DNA of 64,000 bases from Bacilli bacterium (GCA_022647725.1 JALCLG010000001.1:1714001-1778000); one strand, 5' to 3'. Shown: positions 38,021 to 47,028, counted from the first letter of the stretch. Numbers and translations: made by a program. The notes: generated by a model from the sequence alone, not told the origin.

Positions 38021-38243
38021 ACAACAGTTCACCCATGTCTAGTTCGATTTCGGCTCTTTCTAGAGAAATAGCAAAATGACCATTTTGGCACAAAAAACGG
38101 CTTATTCAGGTTTGAGCCTAAAAAAGCCATTTAATAAGTAAATATCGGTTTTTTCAGTTTTTCCTCAGCGACAGTGCAACCACCGTCTCCACATGTAGAA
38201 GCGTGGAGTTGATGGTGTTGGGGGTAGTCGGCACGGAAGTTGA
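38021..38243. repeat. Module-border repeat, copy C (rlmD tail plus downstream)
   Basis: Positions 38021-38195 match 50659-50834 at roughly 85 percent by eye: the sequence downstream of rlmD plus its last codons. On the minus strand it reads TPNTINSTLLHVETVVALSLRKN and stop. The border motif of copies A and B (GGAGTTGATGGTGTTGGGGG, then GGAAGTTGA) follows. The copy ends 8 nt from the last gene of the restriction-modification operon. Confidence 0.7.
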
Positions 38244-38250
38244 TAGTCTA

Positions 38251-38855
38251 TTACTCTATGGAATATGCCATCACCTTATCGTCGTAATAATAGTTATCAA
38301 TCTCATTGTTAATGGGTATCTTGAACTGATATTCACCGACCCGAAAAATTTGTGAATGGTGTCTTCGAGGTTTGGAACAGAAAGATTGAAACATTTGACT
38401 GAAAGCAAGAGTTGCACATCGGCCATCAAATAGGTTGGATCGTTTTTGGCATCAGCCACTCTTTCGGCGCTTTGAGGAAGCCATTGATCTATGGAATCAT
38501 CTTCATCAGATAGGTTTAGTAACCCGAGGGGGTCTTCAAGACTATTAGGAAGACTAATTGAGGGAGTTTTCCCTTTGTCTAGTAAGTTATAAAAATCAAA
38601 ATCCAACAGCAAACGGACTTTGTTCGGATCCTTTTTGATAGCATTCAGGCGCGACAAAAGCTTTAATTCGGTAATGTCTTCTTCGTTCGAAGGCAACCGG
38701 TGGTTTTGTTCATAAAAGTTCGTGATTTCTTGGAAACTGTCTATCAGTCTTTGCTTATCGCTTTTCGACTCTTTTAAAGGAAGCGCTTCTTTCTTTGCAA
38801 GAAGGCCAAAGGAATCTGAGTTGATTATTTTCTGCAGTTCTTCTTTTTTATTCAT
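38251..38855 (-). pseudogene. GIY-YIG nuclease family protein, nuclease core deleted
   Basis: The N-terminal helical region (SFQEITNFYEQNHRLPSNEEDITELKLLSRL) is followed by SAERVADAKNDPTYLMADVQ and VPNLEDTIHKFF, the second half of a GIY-YIG domain of the T5orf172 kind. The GIY...YIG strand pair itself and the linker before it are missing: the sequence jumps from SIDQWLP to QSAERVADAK at about 38473 without loss of frame. One base is also missing near 38340; the restored frame ends VGEYQFKIPINNEIDNYYYD...YSIE at 38251. It overlaps the helicase stop by 8 nt. Intact relatives are two to three times longer. Confidence 0.6.
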
Positions 38856-40779
38856 TTCCGCTGTTAGCTTTCAATGCCCGAATATAAGCAAGAGCCTCGG
38901 CCATTCTTTTTTCGGAGGGATCGAGGGAATCAAGCGATGGCTCCCGCCGAGTCTTTTTCACAAAGTCGTTAATCTTCGGCCAAAGGTAAAAGGCCTCATC
39001 ATCTGTCATGTTGATTTTATATGCCCTGATGCAAGTCTGTATCGCTTTCAGGACTCTTGTATCAATGGATTTAGAAAGGACTTCGAAGGCTTGTTGGAAA
39101 GGGTTGATTTTGTCAATCAAATCGATATTAATTTCTTCTATATTAATGAAACTAGAGGCAAACTTCAGGAATTTGGTGTTCCCGTTTTCCACGACTTCGC
39201 TGCTCCTCAAAACGATATCAGTCAAAAGATGCTCTCTAACCTCTTCTACCTCGTCTTTACTGAGATCGGGGTACTTGGTCACGATGATTTTCGGAATCAT
39301 CACCTTGTTCACGACGTCGGTATCAACGGCACCGGCCAACGCTTTTTGGATATCCCCGTCTTGGAGGACGGCGGCTTTAAGTTCAGTCAAATCGTTTTCA
39401 ATGATATTCCTGCTGCGTTCGGTTGAAGGAGCCCTTAGGCCCCCTACTGCAATCGTACCAGGTTCATCATCGCCACCATCCTTGGGCTTAAATGCGAACT
39501 TTGGGGCGATAACCTGCTCCATAAGTAATGAGGCCGAAATCGCTTTTAACATATTATTAACCGATTCCGTTATCTCAGAACGAGATGCGTCCGGCTCTGC
39601 AATAAGGTTGGTAAATTGAGCGTGCGTCTTATTAAAACTATCCCTTGTGCAACGACCGATGATCTGCACAATTTCCGTTAGCGAGCCTCTATATCCAATC
39701 GTGAGAGTTTCTTCACAAAACGGCCAATCGAAACCCTCTTTTGCCATCCCTAAAGCAATAATAATGTCGATATCTTCGGGTTTATTCACGGTCCTCAGAT
39801 AAGCAACAACAGCATCCCGTTCCTGCGGATCATCGTTCACTAAGTCTGCTACTTTAACTGCTCTTCCATCGGGGGTCTTCAAAAACAATATATTGGTCTT
39901 GGGATCCCGTTTTTCGATGGTACCGATTTTGTCGAGAATTGTATCGACTTCAAGGTATTTATCTTTTGTTGATTCCCCGGAATTTACATTCGGGATGTAT
40001 ACGATGGTCTTTTTCTTTGAATCAAGAACGTCCGAGATGGCGGTCCCATATTTGCCTGAATAGAAATGAAAGCCAATTCCCAGCGATTTTAAATATTGGT
40101 AACCATTTAGCTGTTCGTAGTAATTGTAGGTTACGTTATAGAATTTTGCCTCGTCATCCGGCATTAAAACAGGTTTCCCGTCACCACGGAAATACGATCC
40201 GGTCATCGCCATAATGTGGGCGTTACTGTCAGACATCAATGACCTAACAAGTTCTCCCAGCCGGCTTTCGTAATCAGCAGACACGTGATGAAATTCGTCG
40301 ATGCCTATAAAGCAATTATTGAATTTTTGAGCACCAAGTTCATCAAAAGCGAAACGCAAAGTCGCGTGGGTGCATACCAACACTTTTGCAGACGGATCAT
40401 CCAAAAACTGGCCAAGCGTTTTTACTTTGCTCTCGTAACCACCGGGCGTGCAAAGGTCGTACTGTTCCTCGACTTCCCAGTTCCAATAAAAACCAAAGTC
40501 TTTAAGTTTTGTACTTTGAAAGGATTTTCCGATGGACCTTTCGGGCACCGCCACAATCGTCTTTTTAAGGCCTTGGACATTCATTTTATCCAAAGCAACA
40601 AACATTAAAGCACGAGATTTCCCGGATGCCGGAGGGGCTTTAACCAATAAATATTGATGTGCCCTTGCTTCATAGACTCTCCTTTGCATCTCCCGCATCC
40701 CGAGAGCGTCATTTTTCACACTTCGCCCATTTGTTTGGTAAGTCACGTTAATCACATCGTCTGCAGAATTGTTAATCAT
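38848..40779 (-). CDS. DEAD/DEAH helicase of a restriction-modification operon
   Basis: A 643-residue superfamily-2 helicase. Motif I is KAPPASGKSRAL, motif II IDEFHH, motif III MTGSYFRGDG, motif V MAKEGFDWP, motif VI QIIGRCTRDS. The C-terminal module (FVKKTRREPSLDSLDPSEKRMAEALAYIRALK) resembles the N-terminal module of the GIY-YIG protein encoded next. It would translocate on or unwind DNA for the system. It overlaps its neighbours by 8 nt on each side, so translation is coupled. Compared with DISARM helicases it lacks a partner DUF1998 gene. Confidence 0.8.
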   Translation of the reverse strand: MINNSADDVINVTYQTNGRSVKNDALGMREMQRRVYEARAHQYLLVKAPPASGKSRALMFVALDKMNVQGLKKTIVAVPERSIGKSFQSTKLKDFGFYWNWEVEEQYDLCTPGGYESKVKTLGQFLDDPSAKVLVCTHATLRFAFDELGAQKFNNCFIGIDEFHHVSADYESRLGELVRSLMSDSNAHIMAMTGSYFRGDGKPVLMPDDEAKFYNVTYNYYEQLNGYQYLKSLGIGFHFYSGKYGTAISDVLDSKKKTIVYIPNVNSGESTKDKYLEVDTILDKIGTIEKRDPKTNILFLKTPDGRAVKVADLVNDDPQERDAVVAYLRTVNKPEDIDIIIALGMAKEGFDWPFCEETLTIGYRGSLTEIVQIIGRCTRDSFNKTHAQFTNLIAEPDASRSEITESVNNMLKAISASLLMEQVIAPKFAFKPKDGGDDEPGTIAVGGLRAPSTERSRNIIENDLTELKAAVLQDGDIQKALAGAVDTDVVNKVMIPKIIVTKYPDLSKDEVEEVREHLLTDIVLRSSEVVENGNTKFLKFASSFINIEEINIDLIDKINPFQQAFEVLSKSIDTRVLKAIQTCIRAYKINMTDDEAFYLWPKINDFVKKTRREPSLDSLDPSEKRMAEALAYIRALKANSGNE

Positions 40780-43294
40780 GTGACCTCCTCCTATAAAGAG
40801 ACAGCATTACGTCAACCCTTTGCGTATCATCCACAAACTCTTCGTTTTGGAAGCATCTCTCGACGGTCAAATCTAGCACTCTATGAACGCAGGCGAGGCC
40901 TTCTGGCATGTCTGAGTACATTTCCCCAAGCGTCATTTCGGGGTATTCTTCTCTTTGTTTTATTACGTTTCTAGCGCATTCGGCAATCAAATCTTTCTGA
41001 GTTTGAGACAAATTCGGCATCGGGAAGGTGTTATAGCCGAGCAAGTTCGAATACCTTAACCGCATCTCAAGCCGACCGCACACCGTTCTAATCCAAAGGT
41101 TGTGCATCTTCGAAAGCAAAACCCCTAGAACCCACATCTCGGGGTCATAAATGACGAAACTGAGATTGCTAACGATATAACCGGAATCCACAAAACCAAT
41201 CGGGATATATGGCCTATTCTCTGATGACACGGAGGGAACAACGATTGAGTAAGTTTTGGTTTCGTTTGACTCTCTAAATTTATATGGCGTTAAAGCCAGC
41301 TTCTTCGCTCCCGGATCTTTGCATGAAAGCCTAAAATCGCGAGTTTTATTAATGCGTTCGGCTATTGGTGGAATGTTAAGGGCTTCTTGGCTTTCGCTTT
41401 CGTGAATCCAAAGACACCACCTAGTAATATCGTTAATGAATTCCTCCGATCCGACCAACCGCTTAAAGAATTTCTCTGAATTGGGGTAATTTTGAATGAT
41501 TTCCTTCTTTTGGTCGGTCGAGATATTCGACAAATTTCCTTGGTCGTAAGGCATATCGCCCTTAACCATAAGAGGGAGACAGCTTAAAACGGTTCTCTGT
41601 CTTTTTACGATTACGTTTTCTCGAGAGTAATAAGGGCCAACCGTTGGATAGTCTGTTGCGAATAGCCCATCATAAACAACTCCTCTATCAGAAGAGGAAG
41701 ACAGGCCAATAATGATGACTGTTACCCCTGTCTTGTTTTTCGATCCGTTTGACCATTTAAATGGCTTGTAGACGAAGCTGATGCGAAGGCCATACTGTTC
41801 AAAAATCCACCCCCAAAGTATTCCAACTTGTTCCCCTTGGAGGATTGAGTTCGTACACACGAATGCGATTTGACACTTTTTGGTTCGTGCAAGCTTGGCC
41901 GCTTTGATGAACCAGCAGGCCGAATAATCCAATTCGCCGTAGCCAGGGACTTCAGAAAGAATAGGCTCGCTTTCGCGTTTTTGAGCATCGGTTAGTTTTC
42001 GAGATCCAGAATAGTCGATGTTTCCAAAAATGAACGTGGAATCGTCGAACTCGAAGTCTAAAGAAAGCCAGTCGGAGGACACGGGCTGGCAGGTGACGAT
42101 CGATCTCCCCACAGCCAATGCCAAATACGAGGAACTCCTTGTGCGGCTAAAAACAGTAAATCCAAAGGAAATTTTCGCGATGCTGGTAGATAAAGAGTCA
42201 CCATCAAGTCCTAAAAAATGTGTCGGATTCAATTGTGGTTTCGGCTCTCTCAATTGAATGGCAATCGTTTTCAAAACATCATCAACTTCTCGGTATGCGC
42301 AAATCAAAAAACTCCCGGTACCACAACAGGGATCGAAGAATTTCATAGCAGAAATATCGCTTGCAAGTGTAAGCAGTTTTTGACGGTCAGACCCAGCTTC
42401 TGATAATCTTGCATAGAGTTTATTCAGAAAAAGCGGGCCAAGCAATTTCATAACATTTTCTTTGCTTGTAAAGTTCTCGAACTCGCCTTCGGAATTCTTG
42501 GTGTTTTGGACTATCGAGCCAATCGCATCCGTGTCAATCGCAGACCAATCTAAGGCAAATAATTCACGGATAGAAGCGAAGGTGTCTTTCGAAACATAGA
42601 GACCCGAAGTGTTTTTCATCCCAAAAAGCTGGCTGAACGAGAGGGAATAAATAGACGGGGACGATTCAATGATTTCATTGAAAACATTGGGGAGATTCCG
42701 CCCATCATCGCTGACGTTTCGATAAATATATTGCGAGATGTACCCTTTTTCTCCTAAAAAGCAGTTAACGTGCAAGAGAACGAACAAATTAAAGATAAAC
42801 TGCCCGACGTTTTGTTGCTCATTCTCGCCATTATCCAGAACCATTTGTGTTCTAATATGAGCGATTTCTTCCCCTGCTTTGACATCTGGCTTCCCTAGAA
42901 GCGAAAACGACTTATTTTCTTTGCCGAGCAAAGGCAAAAAGAAGTCAAAATACAAGCCAATGTGTTGCAGAGTTCCAGAAACGCTGTCACCGGTTGCCGT
43001 ATCTTGGGCAAGGAACTTGACTCCATCAATAAAAAATGCAAAACGATAGACTGCTTTCGCGCTTTTTGGGGTCCTTAACCACTGCTGATAAGCTAGGTTA
43101 ATTTCGTTTTCGGGAACATCGAAGAAACAGATCTGTTTACCAACTTGGGCTTTTCCATCTATTGAAAACGGTTCTTTTGCTTTTTCAATCGCTGAAACCG
43201 GAAAATCGAAAGCCGACAAAAACGAAACAACAAAAGATAGCGCATCGGGGCAAACACCAATTGACGAAAGTTTATCTTCGTTATCTTTTATCAT
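40772..43294 (-). CDS. MmeI-like N6-adenine DNA methyltransferase
   Basis: 840 residues. The SAM motif is FDPCCGTGSFL (about residues 320-330). Downstream, DYSACWFIKAAKLA, STNS-type CTNSILQGEQVGILWGW, FKWSNGSKNKTGVTVIIIG and the C-terminal LSKMHNLWIRTVCGRLEMRLRYSN follow the MmeI family pattern, including its target-recognition part. Motif IV reads FGNIDYSG where NPPF/NPPY is expected, so catalysis is doubtful. The N-terminal 300 residues show no PD-D/EXK nuclease, unlike MmeI itself, so cleavage would have to come from another subunit. It overlaps the C5-methyltransferase by 14 nt. Confidence 0.75.
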   Translation of the reverse strand: MIKDNEDKLSSIGVCPDALSFVVSFLSAFDFPVSAIEKAKEPFSIDGKAQVGKQICFFDVPENEINLAYQQWLRTPKSAKAVYRFAFFIDGVKFLAQDTATGDSVSGTLQHIGLYFDFFLPLLGKENKSFSLLGKPDVKAGEEIAHIRTQMVLDNGENEQQNVGQFIFNLFVLLHVNCFLGEKGYISQYIYRNVSDDGRNLPNVFNEIIESSPSIYSLSFSQLFGMKNTSGLYVSKDTFASIRELFALDWSAIDTDAIGSIVQNTKNSEGEFENFTSKENVMKLLGPLFLNKLYARLSEAGSDRQKLLTLASDISAMKFFDPCCGTGSFLICAYREVDDVLKTIAIQLREPKPQLNPTHFLGLDGDSLSTSIAKISFGFTVFSRTRSSSYLALAVGRSIVTCQPVSSDWLSLDFEFDDSTFIFGNIDYSGSRKLTDAQKRESEPILSEVPGYGELDYSACWFIKAAKLARTKKCQIAFVCTNSILQGEQVGILWGWIFEQYGLRISFVYKPFKWSNGSKNKTGVTVIIIGLSSSSDRGVVYDGLFATDYPTVGPYYSRENVIVKRQRTVLSCLPLMVKGDMPYDQGNLSNISTDQKKEIIQNYPNSEKFFKRLVGSEEFINDITRWCLWIHESESQEALNIPPIAERINKTRDFRLSCKDPGAKKLALTPYKFRESNETKTYSIVVPSVSSENRPYIPIGFVDSGYIVSNLSFVIYDPEMWVLGVLLSKMHNLWIRTVCGRLEMRLRYSNLLGYNTFPMPNLSQTQKDLIAECARNVIKQREEYPEMTLGEMYSDMPEGLACVHRVLDLTVERCFQNEEFVDDTQRVDVMLSLYRRRSHD

Positions 43295-44189
43295 AAAAAC
43301 ACGCTTTCACAACGCCACCGACAAAGTGGGCAAGCTCAACGGGGACGGCATTACCAATCATTTGCTCAACATCGCTTTTGTTGCCTTCAAAGACAAAATC
43401 CTGGGGGAACGTTTGAATCAGGCTTCGTTCCTTAGATGTTAATGACCTAATCTGAGACTTATCCTTGCACTTATCTGCCGGATGAAAGTGGTAATTCTCC
43501 GGCATTGGTCGATTAACACCGCGAATAGTTGATGCGGGTTCATCAACCGAGAAAACCGCTCTCCGCTTATAACTCCGCGGGTGCATGTAATAAAACTCGG
43601 TCCCAAGCGAATCGCCTAAATAGTCCCTAACCGTCATGGCTTTTTTGGAAAACCGCTCCTTCATCACCGACACAACAGTCTTCGAAGGGGCCTTTAAATA
43701 ACCAATCATGATGAAACGATGACGCTTTTGTGGGGCTCCGCAATAACTTGCGTCAAGAACCGTTTTCTCGATTTGATAGCCAGCGTTTTGGAGAACTGCA
43801 ATAGCTTTTGGAAGTATCGGCATTTTTTCGATGTTATAAACGTTTTCCATAACAAAAACGGCTGGCTTAATTTCAGAAACGATTTCAGCAAAGCGAAGTG
43901 TAAGGTTTGCTCTTTTGCCAATATGCCGCTTCCCGGCAATTGAGAAGTCCTGGCACGGGGGGCCTCCGATGATGATCTCCGGCTTGTGCTTGGCGATGTC
44001 GGAGGCGGAATCGGCGTCGAAAAGGTCCTTCTTGATGATCGGGTGGTCGAAGTTCCGCTTATAGACCTCTATCGCCGGATCCCAGTTGTCGTAGGCGGCA
44101 ACGACGTCAAAGCCGGCTTCCTGGAAGCCTAGCGACATCCCGCCGCAGCCGGAAAACAGGTCAACCACCCTTATCTTCTTTTGCTGCAT
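43281..44189 (-). CDS. DNA cytosine-5 methyltransferase 1
   Basis: 302 residues with all key motifs: I (VVDLFSGCGGMSLGFQEAG), IV (GGPPCQDFS, catalytic Cys), VI (VMENV), VIII (QKRHRF), IX (PASTIRGVNRP) and X (QMIGNAVP). It methylates cytosine at an unknown site; the recognition part between VIII and IX is short. The first about 90 residues use GC-rich codons and the rest AT-rich ones, with the change at motif IV. Positions 43942-44098 are identical to part of the upstream paralog. It overlaps both neighbours. Confidence 0.85.
   Translation of the reverse strand: MQQKKIRVVDLFSGCGGMSLGFQEAGFDVVAAYDNWDPAIEVYKRNFDHPIIKKDLFDADSASDIAKHKPEIIIGGPPCQDFSIAGKRHIGKRANLTLRFAEIVSEIKPAVFVMENVYNIEKMPILPKAIAVLQNAGYQIEKTVLDASYCGAPQKRHRFIMIGYLKAPSKTVVSVMKERFSKKAMTVRDYLGDSLGTEFYYMHPRSYKRRAVFSVDEPASTIRGVNRPMPENYHFHPADKCKDKSQIRSLTSKERSLIQTFPQDFVFEGNKSDVEQMIGNAVPVELAHFVGGVVKACFYDKR
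43942..44098 (-). repeat. 157-bp perfect direct repeat, copy 1 (motif II-IV region)
   Basis: Identical base for base to 44835-44991, with both boundaries sharp. It encodes AYDNWDPAIEVYKRNFDHP to PPCQDFS. It is richer in GC than the sequence around it. Confidence 0.9.
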
Positions 44190-45139
44190 AAATACTCCAG
44201 TAGGGTCGCGGCAACATATTTCGCTAAGTTCACAGGAACGGCGTTGCCTATCATTTGGTTTTGATCAGACTTGGACCCAAAAAACTCAAAGGTTTCTGGG
44301 AATGTTTGAATAAGGCTTCGCTCTTTTGGAGTTAAAACCCTAACTTGTTCGATTGGGGCGGGGTCATTTGGCCTAGTCTTGTATCCTCTTGGAATAGGCC
44401 TATCCACACCTCGGATAGTCGGGCTTGGCTCATAGATGGAGAATACTCCACGACGTTGATAGCTCCTAGGTACTCTAAAGTAATAATCAACACCAAGGCC
44501 ATGCCCTAAATAGTCAAAAACGGTCATTGGCTTTTTTGCCTTGCCCGAAAGAAGGGCATCTTTCAAAAAATCATCTTCGTCTAATTTTGAGCCTATAGTG
44601 AAAGCCCTCTTCCTTTTTTGAGGAACACCAAAGAAGCTTGCATCCAAAACAATTTTGGTTAATTTGTATCCATTCTCTCTGAAGTTAGCCTCAACAAGTT
44701 GATAGGTTTTGCTCTTGAAAATTTCTGGCACATTTTCCATAACGAAATAATCGGTGCCAATTGCGGCTACGATTTTCGAATAAACGAGAGAAAGAACAGC
44801 GCGTCCGTAATCTTCATTCCTAAAGCCGGCCGAGGAGAAGTCCTGGCACGGGGGGCCTCCGATGATGATCTCCGGCTTGTGCTTGGCGATGTCGGAGGCG
44901 GAATCGGCGTCGAAAAGGTCCTTCTTGATGATCGGGTGGTCGAAGTTCCGCTTATAGACCTCTATCGCCGGATCCCAGTTGTCGTAGGCGGTTGCTCTCT
45001 TTTGTTTTATCGAAGGCTCATGCTTGCCGTTTTCCCAACGATTGACCGTGGCAAAAGTAACCCCCAACATATCGGCCATTTCAGACTGAGACAAAATGAG
45101 TTTGCCCCGGAGTATCCGTACTTTTTCCCCGTAGGTCAT
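44171..45139 (-). CDS. XRE domain fused to DNA cytosine-5 methyltransferase 2 lacking motif I
   Basis: Residues 1-48 form an XRE helix-turn-helix (KLILSQSEMADMLGVTFATV, then RWENGKHEPS). The sequence then enters the methyltransferase at AYDNWDPAIEV, so the SAM-binding motif I (DLFSGCGG) is absent. Motifs IV (GGPPCQDFS), VI (VMENV), VIII (QKRKRA), IX (PSPTIRGVDRP) and X (QMIGNAVP) follow. The joint coincides with the end of the 157-bp repeat. It is either a recombinant or assembly chimera between a regulator-methyltransferase and the paralog. It is first in the operon and has a dyad over its promoter. Confidence 0.7.
   Translation of the reverse strand: MTYGEKVRILRGKLILSQSEMADMLGVTFATVNRWENGKHEPSIKQKRATAYDNWDPAIEVYKRNFDHPIIKKDLFDADSASDIAKHKPEIIIGGPPCQDFSSAGFRNEDYGRAVLSLVYSKIVAAIGTDYFVMENVPEIFKSKTYQLVEANFRENGYKLTKIVLDASFFGVPQKRKRAFTIGSKLDEDDFLKDALLSGKAKKPMTVFDYLGHGLGVDYYFRVPRSYQRRGVFSIYEPSPTIRGVDRPIPRGYKTRPNDPAPIEQVRVLTPKERSLIQTFPETFEFFGSKSDQNQMIGNAVPVNLAKYVAATLLEYLCSKRR
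44835..44991 (-). repeat. 157-bp perfect direct repeat, copy 2
   Basis: Second copy of the repeat at 43942-44098, spaced 893 bp. Flanking coding sequence of the two genes has diverged strongly, so the identity must be recent. Confidence 0.9.
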
Positions 45140-45174
45140 GAGCTTATGTAATGATTATAACAAGTTTATGACCT
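45133..45174. promoter_or_regulatory. Operator dyad and -10 box of the R-M operon
   Basis: AGGTCATGAGCTT (45133-45145) and AAGTTTATGACCT (45162-45174) are inverted half-sites matching at 11 of 13 positions. Between them lies a minus-strand TATAAT (45154-45159), and the left half overlaps the start codon. The XRE domain of the first gene is the obvious candidate to bind here. The leader would be only about 8 nt. Confidence 0.6.
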
Positions 45175-45207
45175 AAACGGAGGGAAAAGATTAAGAAATT
45201 TGGCACT

Positions 45208-47028
45208 TTATCCGACATCAAGAACGATATCAATGTTGATAAAGTCCTCGATGACCTTCTGCCGTTCGAATCTGCCGATGGGTTTGAAGACATTATGCCG
45301 CCAGAAATGTTGGAAGGAAGTAACCTTAAATAGTTTGTGGCCTTCCGTCGATACCGGACCAGTTTCTTCTCCGCTCGCCATGGACATATTAGTATTTGTC
45401 AGCGTGGTCTTAAAGCCGCTCTTAAAGATGAAAGTTAATTTGTAGGGATCGACGTTCCCTTTATGGTCGTCCTCTCCCACAATGACCTTCTCGACACAGA
45501 TTTCAAAAACGGCTTGGTTAAAAGAGTCTAAGGGTTTGCTGCCACCGGCCATCGTATCTTTGAATTGCTTGATCTTGGCTTCCGCATCATCGACCTCGGA
45601 ACTCTTAATGGCCAGTTCGTCGGCTTCTTTCGTCAAGCGCTTCATCTCTAGGGACAGCGAGGTATATTCCTTGTCATAGGATTCTTTCGTGACGGCATCG
45701 TTCATATAGAGTTCGGCAAGTTTGTTTTGCTTGTCTTTTAGGGCGTTTATTTTTCGGTCATTGGCAGCCAAAAGCTTCTTACTCTCGGCGCCAGGCAGGA
45801 GTTCGGCATAGTCTTTGAGGAATTCATCAACCAGTTCCGAATTATCGCCGACCATGTGGTTGTAGGCATCGACGAAGGCGTTTTTCAGTGTTGTTTCCGG
45901 AATTCCTTTGCTATACGGGCAAAGGTGTTTGCCCTTCTTTGCATACCCCTCACACTGCCAAATCGTCACGCTATAGTTGTTTCCGCTTTTCCAGCTTCTC
46001 CGGACGAGGCAGGAATGGCAAAATCCACACTCCAGCATTGAAGAGAAGGCAAATTTTCGTGAGAATTTCAGTCTTTGCCCATTGTCGTCCAGTCTCCGGT
46101 TATACGAGCGTTTCGTTAGGATCTCGTTCGCTTTGTCGAACTCTTCTTTGCTGATGATGGCTGGGTGATGGTTCGCCACATAGAACTTGTCCGACTCGCC
46201 GTTGTTGGTAAGCCGCCTTCCGGAAATGGCATCAACCGTGAAGGTCTTACCCTGCAAAAGGTCACCTTTGTACTTCTCATTCTTGATGATGCCTAAGATG
46301 GTCGAATCGTGCCAGATTGGGCTTCCGTATTTGGTCAAAGCACCCTTTTCTTTCAACTCTCTCGCCAGAACGGTCGTCCCCGCTCCGGCAAGGTAGCGGT
46401 CAAAGATGTATTTGACGATGGCGGCTTCTCTTTCGTTCACGGTAATCTTCTTGGTGTTGGGATCGTAGTCATAGCCAAGGCAAGATTGGAAACCCACCAG
46501 TTCGCCTCGGCTCATCATCATACTTAACCCACGTTTGACGTGCTCTGAGGTGTTGCTGACTTCTTGCTGGGCAACCGAGGACAAGACGGTCAGCATCAGT
46601 TCGCCGTTGGAGGTTAGGGAATCAATCTTCTCTTCCTCAAAGCGGACCGAGACCGACTTAGCCTTTAAAGCCCGGACGTATTTAAGGGTGTCCACGGTGT
46701 TCCGGGCAAAGCGGGAAAGCGATTTGGTCAGCACGATGTCGATCTTGCCTGCCATGCAGTCGGAAATCATTCTCAGGAACTCCGGTCGCTTGTCGGCCTT
46801 CGTCCCCGATATGGCTTCATCGGCGTAGATTCCCGCGTTTTCCCAGTCCGGGTTGCCATTGATGAGGTCGGTGTAATACTTGACCTGGGATTTGAAGCTC
46901 TCCTTCTGCTCGTCAGAATCAGTACTGACCCGGCAATAGGCGGCCACCCGGAGTTTTGTTTGCCCCTCCGGACGGTTTCTCCCAACCATGCTCGTGGTGG
47001 CTTTAATCACCTTTACTTCGTTGCTCAT
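45208..47028 (-). CDS. Large serine recombinase
   Basis: 606 residues. The resolvase domain (AAYCRVSTDSDEQKES with Ser35; DEAISGTKADKRPEF; LTKSLSRFARN) is followed by a recombinase domain (LGYDYDPNTKKITVNEREA), a zinc ribbon (CGFCHSC...WQCEGYAKKGKHLC) and a coiled-coil insertion at about 410-480. It would catalyse site-specific integration and excision of the element. It overlaps a 77-residue gene by 4 nt. Large serine recombinases of this type drive Tn4451- and ICE-like elements in Bacillota. Confidence 0.9.
   Translation of the reverse strand: MSNEVKVIKATTSMVGRNRPEGQTKLRVAAYCRVSTDSDEQKESFKSQVKYYTDLINGNPDWENAGIYADEAISGTKADKRPEFLRMISDCMAGKIDIVLTKSLSRFARNTVDTLKYVRALKAKSVSVRFEEEKIDSLTSNGELMLTVLSSVAQQEVSNTSEHVKRGLSMMMSRGELVGFQSCLGYDYDPNTKKITVNEREAAIVKYIFDRYLAGAGTTVLARELKEKGALTKYGSPIWHDSTILGIIKNEKYKGDLLQGKTFTVDAISGRRLTNNGESDKFYVANHHPAIISKEEFDKANEILTKRSYNRRLDDNGQRLKFSRKFAFSSMLECGFCHSCLVRRSWKSGNNYSVTIWQCEGYAKKGKHLCPYSKGIPETTLKNAFVDAYNHMVGDNSELVDEFLKDYAELLPGAESKKLLAANDRKINALKDKQNKLAELYMNDAVTKESYDKEYTSLSLEMKRLTKEADELAIKSSEVDDAEAKIKQFKDTMAGGSKPLDSFNQAVFEICVEKVIVGEDDHKGNVDPYKLTFIFKSGFKTTLTNTNMSMASGEETGPVSTEGHKLFKVTSFQHFWRHNVFKPIGRFERQKVIEDFINIDIVLDVG

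Noticed and set aside
38251-45139. DISARM or BREX system
   Set aside because: DUF1998, PLD-nuclease, PglZ, BrxC and Lon-like genes are all absent; only methyltransferases and a helicase are shared with these systems.
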